A stretch of DNA of 24,965 nucleotides from positions 1 through 24,965 of the forward strand of contig LRSR01000548.1 in assembly GCA_001579985.1 (NCBI GenBank), read 5' to 3'. The DNA is from Hypsibius dujardini. Its lineage: Eukaryota; Tardigrada; Eutardigrada; Parachela; Hypsibiidae. Positions 1-9,656 of this stretch are shown one piece after another (position 1 is the stretch's first letter; each line of letters starts with the position of its first letter). Both the position numbers and the translations under genes were made by a program. Under the pieces are notes generated by a model. The model saw only the letters and a program-made list of their open reading frames with translations. It did no database searches and was not told where the DNA came from.

Positions 1-240
1 CTCATACAGTCATTTGTAATGATGCGTCTCCATGGCTTACAGTACAACACAAACAATGCCGTCAGGTAGTAGTGCCCTGTAAATGGAAGCGAGGACATGA
101 AAAAACATGTAAGGGAAGAGAAATCCCGGCAAGCCATTTCCGGACTGCTGTGTTTCCTAGAGAATATGAAAAATGGCTCTAAGTTTGACAGCAAGGAGTT
201 AAAGGACTATGAATGTGAACCCAGAAAATGTCAACAGTAA
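1..240 (+). CDS. Possible 3' end of a gene entering from the left edge (frame unresolved)
   Basis: Two overlapping frames look protein-like. Frame 3 is open from the window edge to a TAA at 180-182. It is basic and Cys-containing, with CKWKRG and TCKGRE. Frame 1 is open from 73, just after a possible acceptor (ggtagtag), to a TAA at 238-240. It is rich in Lys and Glu and ends ECEPRKCQQ. Stretches of this length can be open by chance, there is no start codon inside, and no AATAAA follows closely. I do not recognise a family. At most one frame is likely real, and it would be the last exon of a gene lying to the left. Confidence 0.25.
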
Positions 241-845
241 ATGTTGCTTTTTCGACCATTGCGATCGGAGGAATGTATTTGATGGTACATAGGGGTGAAT
301 GCAGTGTTAAAATAACACCGGTCATTGTCTAGAGCCACACGTGTTTACGAGGCCCATGGGTGATGAAGCTGTTGAAGCGAAGCTGCGGAGCTACGGAGGT
401 GATCGGACGCGGTATGGTCAATTCAACGGAGGAGCTGCGTTTTTGGCGTCGCACTTCATTGTGACTGATAACGCCGTACCGTAACACACCGATTGTGTGG
501 TCCCGAAAAACGAACGTTATTTTAATACATATCTTTGAACGTTCATATTAGGAAAGCAGCACGTACCTTATTTCGGGTTATTTTTTGCGAAATTGCCAAA
601 GTTTGTCCGTGTAAATACACGGCGGCTAGTTACCCGGAGATTTCACTAAACCAGCAGTATATATTAAACGATAAATGGCTGTTTATTACAGTTGTCCGTA
701 CTAAATTCAGAATGCTACAAAATATGGGCCATTTATCCGACGACAGGAAGTTTCTTTTGTTCTTCAAAGTAAGCTCTAATGTATAAATTCAGATCAATTT
801 TGATCTTTCCGCCTCGGCTTTGGTCATGCTAATTGCATTTCTAGA
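241..845. other. Intergenic stretch, no supported gene
   Basis: This separates the left-edge reading frame from the 3' end of the minus-strand hypothetical gene. A TTG-initiated plus-strand open frame at 535-786 encodes 83 residues with no recognisable domain. It has no poly(A) signal or clear splice sites, so I did not call it. Nothing else stands out. Confidence 0.4.
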
Positions 846-851
846 TTTATT
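846..851 (-). terminator. Poly(A) signal AATAAA of the hypothetical gene
   Basis: The plus strand reads TTTATT here, so the minus strand reads AATAAA, about 17 bases after the TAG stop of the minus-strand gene. A canonical signal this close supports the 3' end of that model and implies a very short 3' UTR. Confidence 0.55.
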
Positions 852-867
852 AGTTCGATTCTTGGCT

Positions 868-1766
868 CTACATGCCATCCATCTTCCGCTGCGTGAATAA
901 AATCTGCTCCTGTTCAATCCTACACTTGTACCACTTTCGAAAATCCGCTTCAGGTCCGTAGTTTACGGTGCGGAGTTCCAGTTGATTGAGAGTTGAGAGT
1001 TGATCCAATACAACACGGCAGTTGCATAAACATTGCAGTTGCTTGCTTGAGTTGCTGCCTTTCGCGAACAGGGAGGCATTTCCAAAGTTACTGGTTCGTC
1101 GTCGACGTTGAATAGTAACCAAATCTGCAGTAAAAAAGTTCAGTGTCGGCAGACCATCCACTGAATTCAGCAATGTTACAGTATGAATACCGTCAGTGAA
1201 AATGACAAGGACGAAGTGGATGGTCCCACCCGACTTATAATGTACCACCGTTGGCCCCGAAATTGGAACAGGTTGGAGAGCTTCGTCCAGCAGCTCGAAA
1301 TTCTTCAGGTCCTTGCCCAAAAATGCAGTTGATAGCGTGGTCATTCAGTTGTACTTTTAGGATTGCAGAAATTTCCTCCATATTCTTAGCAGTTTTATTT
1401 CCAAAAAGGCGATCCCGCTAGGCTTTCCTTTTCATTAACCTTTTAACCTAGGCTCACCTTTTGATTTTGGGGGTTAGAATTGTGCAACATCGGCCGATAG
1501 GGTGCGCCAGTGTGGACTTTCTCCGGTAATCTCAAGCTTCCCGAGCGCTTGTATTCCTTTACCACTATGCTGGCAGTGGGGAGAGTCTGACTGATTGTGT
1601 GAGTCTGACTTCTGACATCACTGTCCGTGTTAGACAAATCGAACTCTCTCAACTGCGCAAAGTTTAATTTGATCTTGAACTCTAGATATGAAACGATGCC
1701 ATTAGAATCGTCCGTTGTAGTTGCACGTCCTCGCATCCCACTGTTGACACGCATTGACCCGTTCAT
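868..1766 (-). CDS. Hypothetical protein, two exons (about 250 aa)
   Basis: Two adjacent open frames join well as exons. Exon 1 (1766..1458) starts at ATG and ends in a strong donor, AAG|GTGAGC, in phase 0. Exon 2 (1311..868) follows a pyrimidine-containing acceptor (TTTTTGGGCAAG|GAC), also phase 0, and ends in TAG. The intron is 146 nt. An AATAAA lies just after the stop. Exon 1 is polar, with a TDSDVRSQTHT stretch. Exon 2 mixes beta-like hydrophobic runs (HFVLVIFTDG) with an RRRR patch and a QCLCNC cluster. I see no signal peptide, membrane segment or known domain. Alternatively the second frame could start at its own ATG (1344), which directly follows an in-frame TGA. The function is unknown. 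The joined model is reasonable but rests only on splice signals and frame. Confidence 0.5.
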
Positions 1767-2227
1767 AATTCAAGCGAAAGATATCCAAAAATCTACCATT
1801 TTCAAAGCTTGCCTAAAACAATTATGATAAGTGGTCAGTGCAATCTTTTTGTTGCAAACCAATATCACTAACGACCAGCTTCTTAGCATACATGTAAACC
1901 GCGTTTCAAAATAATCAATGTTACTCAGGTGATACTTGCATACTGTCGGAACATTTCAATTTGCATACCGGTAGGAGGGAAAGGCGACCTACCGAGTTCG
2001 GGAATGCTTTTGAGACAAACTTGGAACGTCATTTCTCGGTCACTACTTCTTTAGTTGACAGATAAATAAAATAAAAACACTACACTTGTTTGTGTGGAGA
2101 CAAACTCATGCGCCATAGTTTTTCTTGTGGTTTTTTTCATGGATTCTTTTTGTATATCAGTGCCAATTATTTCGGCTTGGATAAGGTTGTAAATTAACAC
2201 CACGAAAAAGAGAACGTTCCTTCAGGC

Positions 2228-2233
2228 TTTATT
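2228..2233 (-). terminator. Poly(A) signal overlapping the stop codon of the Gln-rich gene
   Basis: The minus strand reads TGAATAAA. The last base of the TGA stop is the first base of AATAAA. This is the only canonical signal near the gene end and implies an extremely short 3' UTR. Confidence 0.5.
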
Positions 2234-3310
2234 CACCGCCCAAAGACCTGGGGTGCGCTAATACCAGCTGCAGTTTGCGTCGGTATCCCGGATAACGGCT
2301 GCTGACCATTCAGTTGTACCGGCTGCTGCCCGAGCTGTGGGCCAGTCTGAATCTGCTGCTGACCATTCAGTTGTACAGGCTGCTGCCCGAGCTGTGGGCC
2401 AGTCTGAATCTGCTGCTGGCCTCCGCTGATTAGGGCGCCCTGCTGCTGCAACAGCGACTGACCGGGTATGGCGCCGCCTGTTTGCTGACCAAGGCCGCCA
2501 TTAAAGGTCCCTGCTTGCTGACCCGGAATGAAGAGATTACTAGCCCCAGCCGCCCGCCCAGTGCCCACAGCGGACGGGTCGAAGAAGCCGTTGCCCGTGC
2601 CGAAGGATGAGAAAGACGTGAAGCCGTTTGGCTGCTGTTGTTGGCAGGGATTGCTGTTTTGTTGCAGTTGGGATGGAGCTATGCCAGTGCCGAAATTCGG
2701 TGCGGCAACCTGTCGGGAATATTTAAAAATAGAAATGATGATATAATTAGCAAATTTGCAGTTGCTAAATTATGTTTGTGAATCGTTTTAATGCTAGATT
2801 ATCTAAAAATTTGTGTCCGCACTTAAATTTTCATTTTACTTTTAAACTTTTTAATTTTTTGCCAAAAGCTAAAACAATTACATCTAAAACATTAGTCACA
2901 ACAACTTTCTGCTTAGTTCAATTTACTCCTTAAATATTTTTTGAATGAACTTTTTATTTTTTTTCTTCAGAAAATAACAGAATGGAGTGAAAAATCGGCT
3001 GTTCACACATTTAGCTTCATAAATTTTGATTAGACACCTGTTGTTGTTGTTGCACAGATAATTGACTGGTCCCTGGTTGAATAGCTGCACCAGGCGGCTG
3101 TTGCGGAGTCGCTCCTCCAGGTAGAGCTTGAGTTTGGCCGTTGACGGTAGTTATTTGTTGTAGATTGGGTTGTTGTTGTAAAGTCTGCCCCTGGATGGGA
3201 TAGGTCACAGGCACTTGACCGACGGTTTGACTGGAGTAGGTAATCTGTGCTGAGTCCTGGTGCAGTAAACACATCACTGTAAGGGTTACGGCAATAAGGT
3301 CGTTCTTCAT
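2233..3310 (-). CDS. Secreted Gln-rich low-complexity protein, two exons (249 aa)
   Basis: Exon 1 (3310..3038) encodes residues 1-91. It opens with a typical signal peptide (MKNDLIAVTLTVMCLLHQDSA), with cleavage likely near residue 21. It ends in an oligo-Gln run at CAG|GTGTCT, phase 0. Exon 2 (2709..2233) follows TTCCCGACAG and stays open upstream of any Met to a TGA, adding 158 residues rich in Gln, Gly, Pro and Asn. A 19-residue unit, QQQIQTGPQLGQQPVQLNG, occurs twice in tandem (about 189-207 and 208-226). I chose the ATG at 3310, not 3385, because it places the hydrophobic signal sequence at the N-terminus. Composition suggests an extracellular matrix, cuticle, adhesive or eggshell component; this is inferred from composition, not homology. 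There is a single Cys in the mature part. Confidence 0.75.
2298..2411 (-). repeat. 57-bp tandem duplication in exon 2 of the Gln-rich gene
   Basis: Two adjacent 57-bp units (2298-2354 and 2355-2411) differ at one base (accgg versus acagg). The difference is silent, so the two encoded 19-residue repeats are identical. The unit keeps the reading frame. It looks like a recent in-frame expansion. Confidence 0.9.
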
Positions 3311-3404
3311 CTTGTATATTCGGGGGAATTTTGATTGCTTTCGCAGTATTATTGAACAGAACGACCACAATGAGCAGAAATACATCCAGGGAAGTTGTCG
3401 GTCG

Positions 3405-3413
3405 GCTTTTTAA
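3405..3413 (-). promoter_or_regulatory. Possible TATA-like element for the Gln-rich gene
   Basis: The minus strand reads TTAAAAAGC about 95 bases upstream of the ATG at 3310. That would put transcription start near 3380, with a 5' UTR of roughly 70 bases. The match to TATA is weak and there is no independent support. Confidence 0.25.
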
Positions 3414-3419
3414 GTCACC

Positions 3420-5880
3420 ACATTGAATCAGTTTTATTTTTTAAGAACAGCAAAAAATTTCCGCCAAGTGCTGTATCGGTCGGTTCGCTGCGAATTGTGC
3501 GATATTCCCTGTTTTATAGCAACAAAATGTTCTTATTGTTCCTTTATCTTTTGAGATTGAACAGTTGTTTAGAGTCAGCGCAATTTGATTGTTTTGAGTT
3601 TGTATTATGTCTACAGAAACTGTTCATGACAGCAGTCTGTGTCACACGTTAGTGCACCACGGTACCATGGTGCCTTTTAGGGTGCCAACCGACACAAAGG
3701 CGCCAAAACACACGTGCGGCAAGCCTGGGCGGCACATGGTCCCACACAGACATGTGACACTACAGTTCACCGCAAAGTCCGCGGCGTGCATCAATACTAA
3801 GGAAATAATACACGAAAAAACCAAATCGGGAAAGCTACGAAAGTCCAATTTACGAAAAGCGAAAACACAGAAAAACTAAAAAATTCAAAATAAGAAAATT
3901 ACGAAAATCGAAACAAAACGAAAATCGCAAAAGAACAAAAACATTTAACTAAATCAAAACCGAAATGACCGCTTGCCTAAAACCGTCAAAACAAGCTAAG
4001 TCATGACATAAAAGGGCAAAAAGGGAAGACTAAAGAGAAAAGGAAAATGTCCCCGAGATGGAGGCCACATAGCTGGGCAAATGTTTGCGTTTGGTGCTCA
4101 TCTTCAGCGAAGAAAGGGTTTACATTTGCAAGTTGCACAAGAGACATTTTCTTTTGCAAAAAAGGCTTCATTATTTACCATTCTATTCTATTTGGCTCGA
4201 TACCCAAATTTAGTTCGGGATTTTAAATGTTGCCGGTACCATTCTTGTTTATTCTCTTAATTATAAGCCGCTAAACAATTAAAAGTACAGGACTGTGTCA
4301 AATCCGTTTCACGGTTGCGATCAGCAAACTAACTAGGTAGGCGAGTCGAAGCATAGTTGTTCAATATGTTTTAAAATGTTAGTTCCGCGTTTTCACCTTT
4401 TAGATCTACGATTTACGCACTTTTGCTCGTGTTGGAGTTTTACGCCATAATTCAACAGAATGATATGCGTAGACAGAATGGACAAAATAAATAATATTGT
4501 AAAAACAAAGCGTGAGTGGATGGGAAAATTCAGACACAAACGCAACAGTATGTGGAGTAAGAAAAAAGTTTGAAATGAATTGTGAACTAAGGAGATGTGC
4601 CACTCGAAGGCAGTATCCGTGTTCCAAGGAGAACTTCGGCAATGACCGACGGTAGGCGGGCAGATGCGCGAAAACAGACAACTGCCTTGGGTGTGGTCAC
4701 CGAATTATGCGCAGATTACTTCCAATACGTGGAGGTAAACTTTCCCATTAGTTCGATTGCAGTAGGGGCATGGTAGGGGCATAAATAACCCAACGTGAAT
4801 TAACTGCAATTGCGAATTACATGTCTTCACCTCTTGTCCAGCATTTCATTTTATCGAAAAAATTGCAACATCCTCAGCAATCTGAAAGCTATAGACCAAT
4901 TCGAAAGGAATTCAAACCGGTGAACGGACGGGAAGAGAAGTGCTCCGGAGAAACACAGCAAAGACGATCCATCTCTGTTACCACTCCACAGTCCTACTTA
5001 TATCCAAAAATCATCGGACTTGCTTTTCAATCAAATCGGTTAATTTATTAATTGCATTGTATTTCTTGTCCTCTCAATTCGGTTCCTCGTTAGCTGGCAT
5101 ACTCACTCCGCCAGATGGCCTTTTACCACGTGGAAACTTACGTTTTGAACGAAACTTTAAACTACTGAAGCGTCTCTCTCAGTCAAACTCGAAACTCAAA
5201 CTCAAACTTGCATGCAATTATCTATCTTTTGGCTGTTTTAGTTTTTTGGTGTTTTTGTTTCGCGGTGAAGAGAACAAGCTGTCGAAGAAAATATTCAAAA
5301 GTAAGTTCCCACCCGTTAAATTTTCCCATTCCGGATGACGCTTTCCCCGCGAGCACGTAATTGTCAAGGGCCTACACCCTAGACCCCGGATCAAGTGGGT
5401 CTGGCAAAAAGCTCTGGCTTCGCGCGGGGGTTCACGATCAGGGAAGCCGGACATGCGTGTGTCATCAGAACATAGAGAAAGACGCGCGCAGGCAGAGAAA
5501 GTGTCGCGAACCGCGCACTTGACTTTTCAAGCACCTTGTCCGCGTTACACTAATCCCACCTCCCACACATACGGGGGTCTAAAACATTTGTCTAGGCATA
5601 ATTTCACTACATTTTACCGCCAAAATGTCGAAGCTGCTCGCATATGAGGAGGGAGAAAAATAAGTGGAAAATAACATGTGTATCAAAAGTAAAAATGCAT
5701 GAAAGAATCGAATCGTAACATACTTCAACCGTGTGGGGGCGCACCGACATAATCAGCACACAGAGCCGCGCGTGTTCGTTGGCAATGAACGGCGAGAGAA
5801 AAGATGACAGGCTGTCCGTCCGTCGGCTCGTGTCTATGTGTACGTGAATGACGGTGGAATGCGTCGATCATCAAGCTTTG
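3420..5880. other. Intergenic region with A-rich degenerate repeats, no supported gene
   Basis: From about 3826 to 3960 the plus strand is a degenerate A-rich tract built on CGAAAA-like words. Around 3639-3760 an imperfect inverted repeat begins and ends with GTGTCACA/TGTGACAC. Several short open frames exist (for example 3607-3879 and 4940-5338), but they lack domains, convincing splice sites or coding character. A GTAAGT donor-like site follows AAA at about 5299-5304 and could end an untranslated exon. I call nothing here with confidence. Confidence 0.4.
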
Positions 5881-5881
5881 G

Positions 5882-6610
5882 CTATTTCCGGCGTCGGCGG
5901 TAGCCGCTTTGTCCGCCGTATGGACTTGACTGAGCGGATCCGTACTGCGAGGAGGAGCCTCCGTAACCGGCGCCGGATGATCCGTAATTACCGGACGAAG
6001 GGCCGCCGCCATATCCGCCGCTTTGACCGTAACCGCCGGACGACGACGACGGTGACCCATAACCGCCGGAACCCGAACCACCGTAGCCGGAACCTCCGTA
6101 ACCGCCGGACGAAGAACCATAGCCCCCACCGCCGGATCCGTAGCTGGAACCGCCGTAGCTTGAACCACCTCCATAGCCACCGCCGTAACCGGGGTAGATC
6201 TGGTCGTACCATCCCGTCGGTCCTGGACGGCCTAATAACCCGGAATAGGGTACCCACTGCTGCTGGACTGCCCGATAGTCCGGCACGTAGAGATCGGTGC
6301 CTTGGAAGCCGCGTCCGCGGCCGGAGGAGTAGCCTCCGTAGCCGCCACCGCCGCTTCCGTAGCTGGAGCCTCCGTAACCAGACGACCCTCCACCGCCGCC
6401 TCCGTAGCCTCCGCTTCCGTAATTCGATCCTCCGCCGCTGTACTGACCGCCGCTGCTTCCGTAATTTGATCCTCCACCGTAGGAGCTGGTCACGCCGTAA
6501 CCCGAGCCCCCGCTGCTACCATAGCCGGTGGTGCTGCCGTATTGCGCAGCGACGAAGGCCAGGTAGGTGCAGGCACACAGCAGCTGAAGGGTGTCTCGGT
6601 AGGACGACAT
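5882..6610 (-). CDS. Secreted Gly/Tyr/Ser-rich structural protein (242 aa, single exon)
   Basis: The ORF is intact from ATG (6610) to TAG (5882). Residues 1-22 form a signal peptide with hydrophobic core LQLLCACTYLAFV and probable cleavage after AA. The mature protein is mostly GYG, SYGG, GGYGG and SSGG repeats on both sides of a non-repetitive central block (about 98-140). That block contains FQGTDLYVPDY, VQQQWVPYSG and WYDQIYPGYG. The chain ends in the basic tail YRRRRK. Apart from two Cys in the signal region there are none, so disulfide cross-linking is unlikely; the many Tyr could allow dityrosine or quinone cross-linking. Glycine-rich secreted proteins of this type occur in cuticle, eggshell, silk and adhesive secretions, so a structural role is inferred from composition. 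A TATA box lies about 155 bases upstream. The very GC-rich coding strand opens long false ORFs in other frames. Confidence 0.85.
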   Translation of the reverse strand: MSSYRDTLQLLCACTYLAFVAAQYGSTTGYGSSGGSGYGVTSSYGGGSNYGSSGGQYSGGGSNYGSGGYGGGGGGSSGYGGSSYGSGGGGYGGYSSGRGRGFQGTDLYVPDYRAVQQQWVPYSGLLGRPGPTGWYDQIYPGYGGGYGGGSSYGGSSYGSGGGGYGSSSGGYGGSGYGGSGSGGYGSPSSSSGGYGQSGGYGGGPSSGNYGSSGAGYGGSSSQYGSAQSSPYGGQSGYRRRRK

Positions 6611-6764
6611 GGTCCACGTCCGTCAGTTGAGGGTTTCCGCACGCACGAACAGAGAGGGAGGGAGATGGTCCTTCAATTGAGGGTTCCCGCGGGACGAAGG
6701 AAGAACGAGAGGGTGAGGAACGAGAAAGATATGAAGGGAAAATCCAACTGACGAGATGGTAAAA

Positions 6765-6772
6765 ATTATATA
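6765..6772 (-). promoter_or_regulatory. TATA box upstream of the Gly-rich gene
   Basis: The minus strand reads TATATAAT within a GC-rich flank (GGCCCCGG before it). It lies about 155 bases upstream of the ATG at 6610 and predicts transcription start near 6740. A strong TATA box suits a highly expressed, tissue-restricted secreted protein. That expression pattern is inferred. Confidence 0.55.
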
Positions 6773-6952
6773 CCGGGGCCCGCCTATGATGAGTGCGACA
6801 CGGCGGCGGGGGGAGACAAAATTGGCATTGTTTCTCGATATTAGAGAGAAATATTGTTACGTCAGCGCGTCGGTGGCGGGTGGTGTTTTTTTGCTGGCAA
6901 CGCGACTACTGCAAACAACACACAAACGCTGCTCTTTCCGGGGTGACTCGAT

Positions 6953-6975
6953 GTGTGTGTGTCTTACACACACAC
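6953..6975. repeat. GT/CA hairpin
   Basis: Ten bases of (GT)5 are followed by a three-base loop (CTT) and ten bases of (AC)5. This is a perfect 10-bp inverted repeat about 180-200 bases upstream of the TATA box of the Gly-rich gene. It could extrude a cruciform or simply reflect two microsatellites meeting. Confidence 0.7.
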
Positions 6976-7215
6976 CGGTAGAAACGTTGTATTTGATCAC
7001 GAACGAGTTACACAGACAGGGATACAGACAAATGACAGATTCACCATGTTGGTCGGTGATGGAGCTAGTAGTGGTGTGAGGGTGCCTATTGATCACTTTC
7101 TAAGAGTATTGTGATTAATGGGGCGCGATTGTGCAGGCACAGACGTTTCCCCCTTGTGTCTGTATGTGTTTGCTGAAGCTTCCTACACACGTGAGACCCT
7201 CTCGTAAACTGTTCA

Positions 7216-7247
7216 CCCCCCCCCTGTAATGGTACGACGGGGGGGGG
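7216..7247. repeat. C9 / G9 inverted repeat
   Basis: Nine C (7216-7224), a 14-base spacer and nine G (7239-7247) form a perfect 9-bp GC stem. Either homopolymer is also prone to length error in sequencing. Confidence 0.75.
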
Positions 7248-7723
7248 CAGGGTGGCTAGACTTGTGTCCGCGGACACACGGATAAACCCGGTTTCCGGCT
7301 GAGTGCACGTGCTCTGTGTTGCTCGCTGTGAAGGTCCTTAGCGGCGCGAGTTACGGGTAACGGTAGTCCACTTATAGTTCGCAAACATATACAGTAGATA
7401 CACTAAAAAAGGTATATAGCTTCAATCGTGAATCACGGCAAACAAGCGGCGATAATCAGGGTACGCTGCATCACTGCTTGTGTGTATGTCATAGCCGGAC
7501 CTGTCCGTGAGGGCTCCACGCTGACACATAGAGAAAGCCTGAGCAGCAGTGTAGGCTATGCACTCTGTGTACAGTACGTGTTTCATTTTACGGTCACTGA
7601 ACAAACCATTCGGTTCTTGAGGGGGGCTTAGCCAACGACTTGACCATCCGAGTGCATGCATGGGAGCCTCTCAGGCTTGCACAGTGTCAACCGGAAGTAA
7701 AACGGGAATCGTTTATATGTCCT

Positions 7724-7751
<28 letters not shown>
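7724..7751. repeat. (TG)14 microsatellite
   Basis: An uninterrupted TG dinucleotide tract. The CAGAGGCTC terminus of the adjacent repeat element begins at the very next base (7752). Confidence 0.9.
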
Positions 7752-7754
<3 letters not shown>

Positions 7755-8780
7755 AGGCTCGTTTAGGGTCCTTACAGGTCGGAACCAGAACCCTTCACGG
7801 TAGAGCCAGGGGGTCGGCAAAGGGGCAAAATTTTATATTTTCATGATCGAACTCAAACTTAGGCCTCTTATTTCTGACCGTTTTGAAACTTGTGAGGGTG
7901 TTCGGGTCTGATTTCTATGGGCCCCCGGGATTTCAAAACGTTTTCAAAAACATAAGTCTTTCATAAAATTTGAACCGTTCTTGGTTGTCTTAAACCTCCC
8001 ATTTGTATTCGCCAATAGAAAGCTATATTGGACCTCAACAAACCTCAAATTTAAACGAAAAACTGGTGTTTTTGAAAATGTTTGGAAATCCCAGGGGCCC
8101 ACTGGAAATTAGACCCCTACACCCACCAACATCGAAAAAAAACGAAAGTGGAAAAGGACAAAAAGGGGGGAAGGGGAGGGGGACTTGTAGTATAAGCCAA
8201 AATAAGACTAGTGTTCCATCGCCTGCTCCAGACCTCAACGCGGCGCTGCTGCGAACACAAAGGCGACCCTTGAGAATAGTTGCAGTGTTTTCCGTCCACT
8301 CCTGCCTCAAAACGTACGATGAGTTTGTCTGGGGCAGGCAGGCAAGGCCATTCCACCAGATGTTCGTACGCCTAATCGGTCAAAAACTCAGAACCGGGAA
8401 AAGTGCAATTCAACTCCCGCAGCGATGACATTTGACAGACTGCGTTCACATGTAACACTACCTTATCTTTACTGCCCTACACGTACCTCTCGAGTTCGGC
8501 AGACTGGTTTGTCGTCCCCAGCGCGAGGCAAACCTCACAATCTTCCCCACAATATACGCACCAGGAACACACACGAGGAACCAACACACAGTGTTCGTTC
8601 GAAGTCGAAACCTAGAAAGTGCAAGTAGCAGCAAGAGAGGTTATCACCCAATTCGCGTCCTCAGCTGTCGCCTCTCATCACATCACATGCAGAGGCTCGT
8701 TTAGGGTCCTTACAGATCGGAACCAGGACACCTCACCTGTAGTAACCTTTCGACCTGTTAGAATACTAAACGAGCCTCTG
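7752..8780 (+). mobile_element. Composite repeat with CAGAGGCTC terminal inverted repeats (locus 1)
   Basis: The left end reads CAGAGGCTCGTTTAGG and the right end reads CTAAACGAGCCTCTG, so the 1.03-kb block is bounded by matching inverted termini. The first ~380 bp (7752-8130) are a diverged direct copy of the 5' part of the element at 12348-12855. The rest (about 8150-8689) matches, inverted, the sequence at 12857-13480. A short internally deleted copy closes the block at 8690-8780. I see no transposase ORF, so this is a non-autonomous DNA-transposon derivative or a nested set of them. Confidence 0.65.
8690..8780 (+). mobile_element. 91-bp deleted copy of the CAGAGGCTC-terminus element
   Basis: It begins CAGAGGCTCGTTTAG and ends CTAAACGAGCCTCTG, a 15-bp perfect inverted pair. 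Its first ~45 bases match the 5' end of the fuller copies (GGTCCTTACAG, CGGAACCAGGA). It has lost the interior. Its flanks (CACATG on the left, ATCAGC on the right) match those of the inverted element at 12348-12855, so both descend from one insertion that was duplicated. Confidence 0.7.
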
Positions 8781-9656
8781 ATCAGCGGACTTGCAACAAT
8801 CCCCACTGAACCGATCTCAATCCCCCCTCGGTTTTGATGGCGCTTTACTTTGTAACTCCATCCGATCCAAAATTCAATTTAGAATCGAGTACATACATGG
8901 CCACAATTTTGGGTGGCAGAGTTCGAGCCATCAGGGTGGTCCGAGTTTGAATCACTCTTGGCTTGAACTTGCCACTGCTTTCTCCTGAATATTTGATTTG
9001 ATGCCCGGCCAAGCGGAAATATATTGAGTAAGCTGCTCCAAATTCCGCCAAAATAAACAAGTTCAATCAATCGAACAATTGAGTTAAAGCTGCATGGTCA
9101 TCTGTGATTAAGAGCGAGTGCGCGCGGTGACTTAATTCGACTCGAATTCGAACCACTCTTTTTGGCTTAAAGTCTGCCATCCAAAATTATGGCCTCGTGT
9201 GTAACTTGCATAGTATAGCACACTCACTTTATCTACACTCCCACTGGTTATGGCCACATCATTTGTTCGATCAATGTCCAGATCTCGGGGTTTTTACACT
9301 AACAGATTGAAGAACAATTCGGCTTTCAAGAATGATTAAATGTTTTATGAGGACTCAAAAAGATCTTGGTCAACACTTGTTAAAGCAACAGGGGACAAAA
9401 ATAGGGAAGGGATAGGGGAGGGCACCTGTAGGCTAAGCCTTTCTCTACCGATCGTCGCCATGTGGCGGCAAGGTCCAGCTGCCAAATTACGTAATTAAAT
9501 TTTCAGTTTTTCAACAGAAACGGACTTTCCTGGAGATTTGCCCTGAAATAGCCTTGCGTCAGATATTCAAAACATACACGGTCGATCCTCCCAACAAAAA
9601 TCATCCAGATCGTTAAAGCAGGTTTCAAATCCATCCCGTCGAAGCGGGAAAGCAAT
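8781..9656. other. Intergenic repeat remnants downstream of the chitinase gene
   Basis: The words gaatcactcttggcttgaac (about 8949) and gaaccactctttttggcttaa (about 9151), together with CCAAAATT/ATGGCC words near each, indicate a diverged duplicated segment. One copy of the 80-90 bp dispersed repeat sits at about 9352-9439. I see no gene and no AATAAA for the chitinase gene here. Confidence 0.4.
9352..9439 (+). repeat. Dispersed 80-90 bp repeat, copy
   Basis: It shares, in order, ACTCAAA, CTTGGTCA, CACTTGT, AAAGCAACAGGG, a purine-rich G tract and CTGTAGGCTAAGCC with the copies at about 8150-8198, 10244-10324, 11229-11316, 13405-13479 (-) and 14415-14503 (-). Confidence 0.65.

Larger units (their letters stand above)
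6773..7723. other. Upstream region of the Gly-rich gene, no supported gene
   Basis: This holds two strong potential hairpins, annotated separately (6953-6975 and 7216-7247). The short open frames on both strands are unconvincing and contain no recognisable motifs. Confidence 0.4.

Noticed and set aside
535-786. 83-residue plus-strand frame
   Set aside because: It starts at TTG, has no domain, splice support or poly(A) signal, and its length is within chance.
4940-5338. 132-residue plus-strand frame ending near a GTAAGT-like site
   Set aside because: No homology or domain is visible, the composition is intron-like, and no acceptor or partner exon was found.
5725-6630. Long frames antisense to or offset from the Gly-rich gene, including a 260-residue Arg-rich plus-strand frame
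   Set aside because: They are shadows of a GC-rich repetitive coding sequence. Only the 5882-6610 minus frame has a signal peptide and coherent structure.
8003-8428. Open frames inside the repeat block (141 residues plus and overlapping minus frames)
   Set aside because: The sequence is repetitive and shared with the inverted copy at 12.86-13.48 kb, with no conserved frame between copies and no protein motif.
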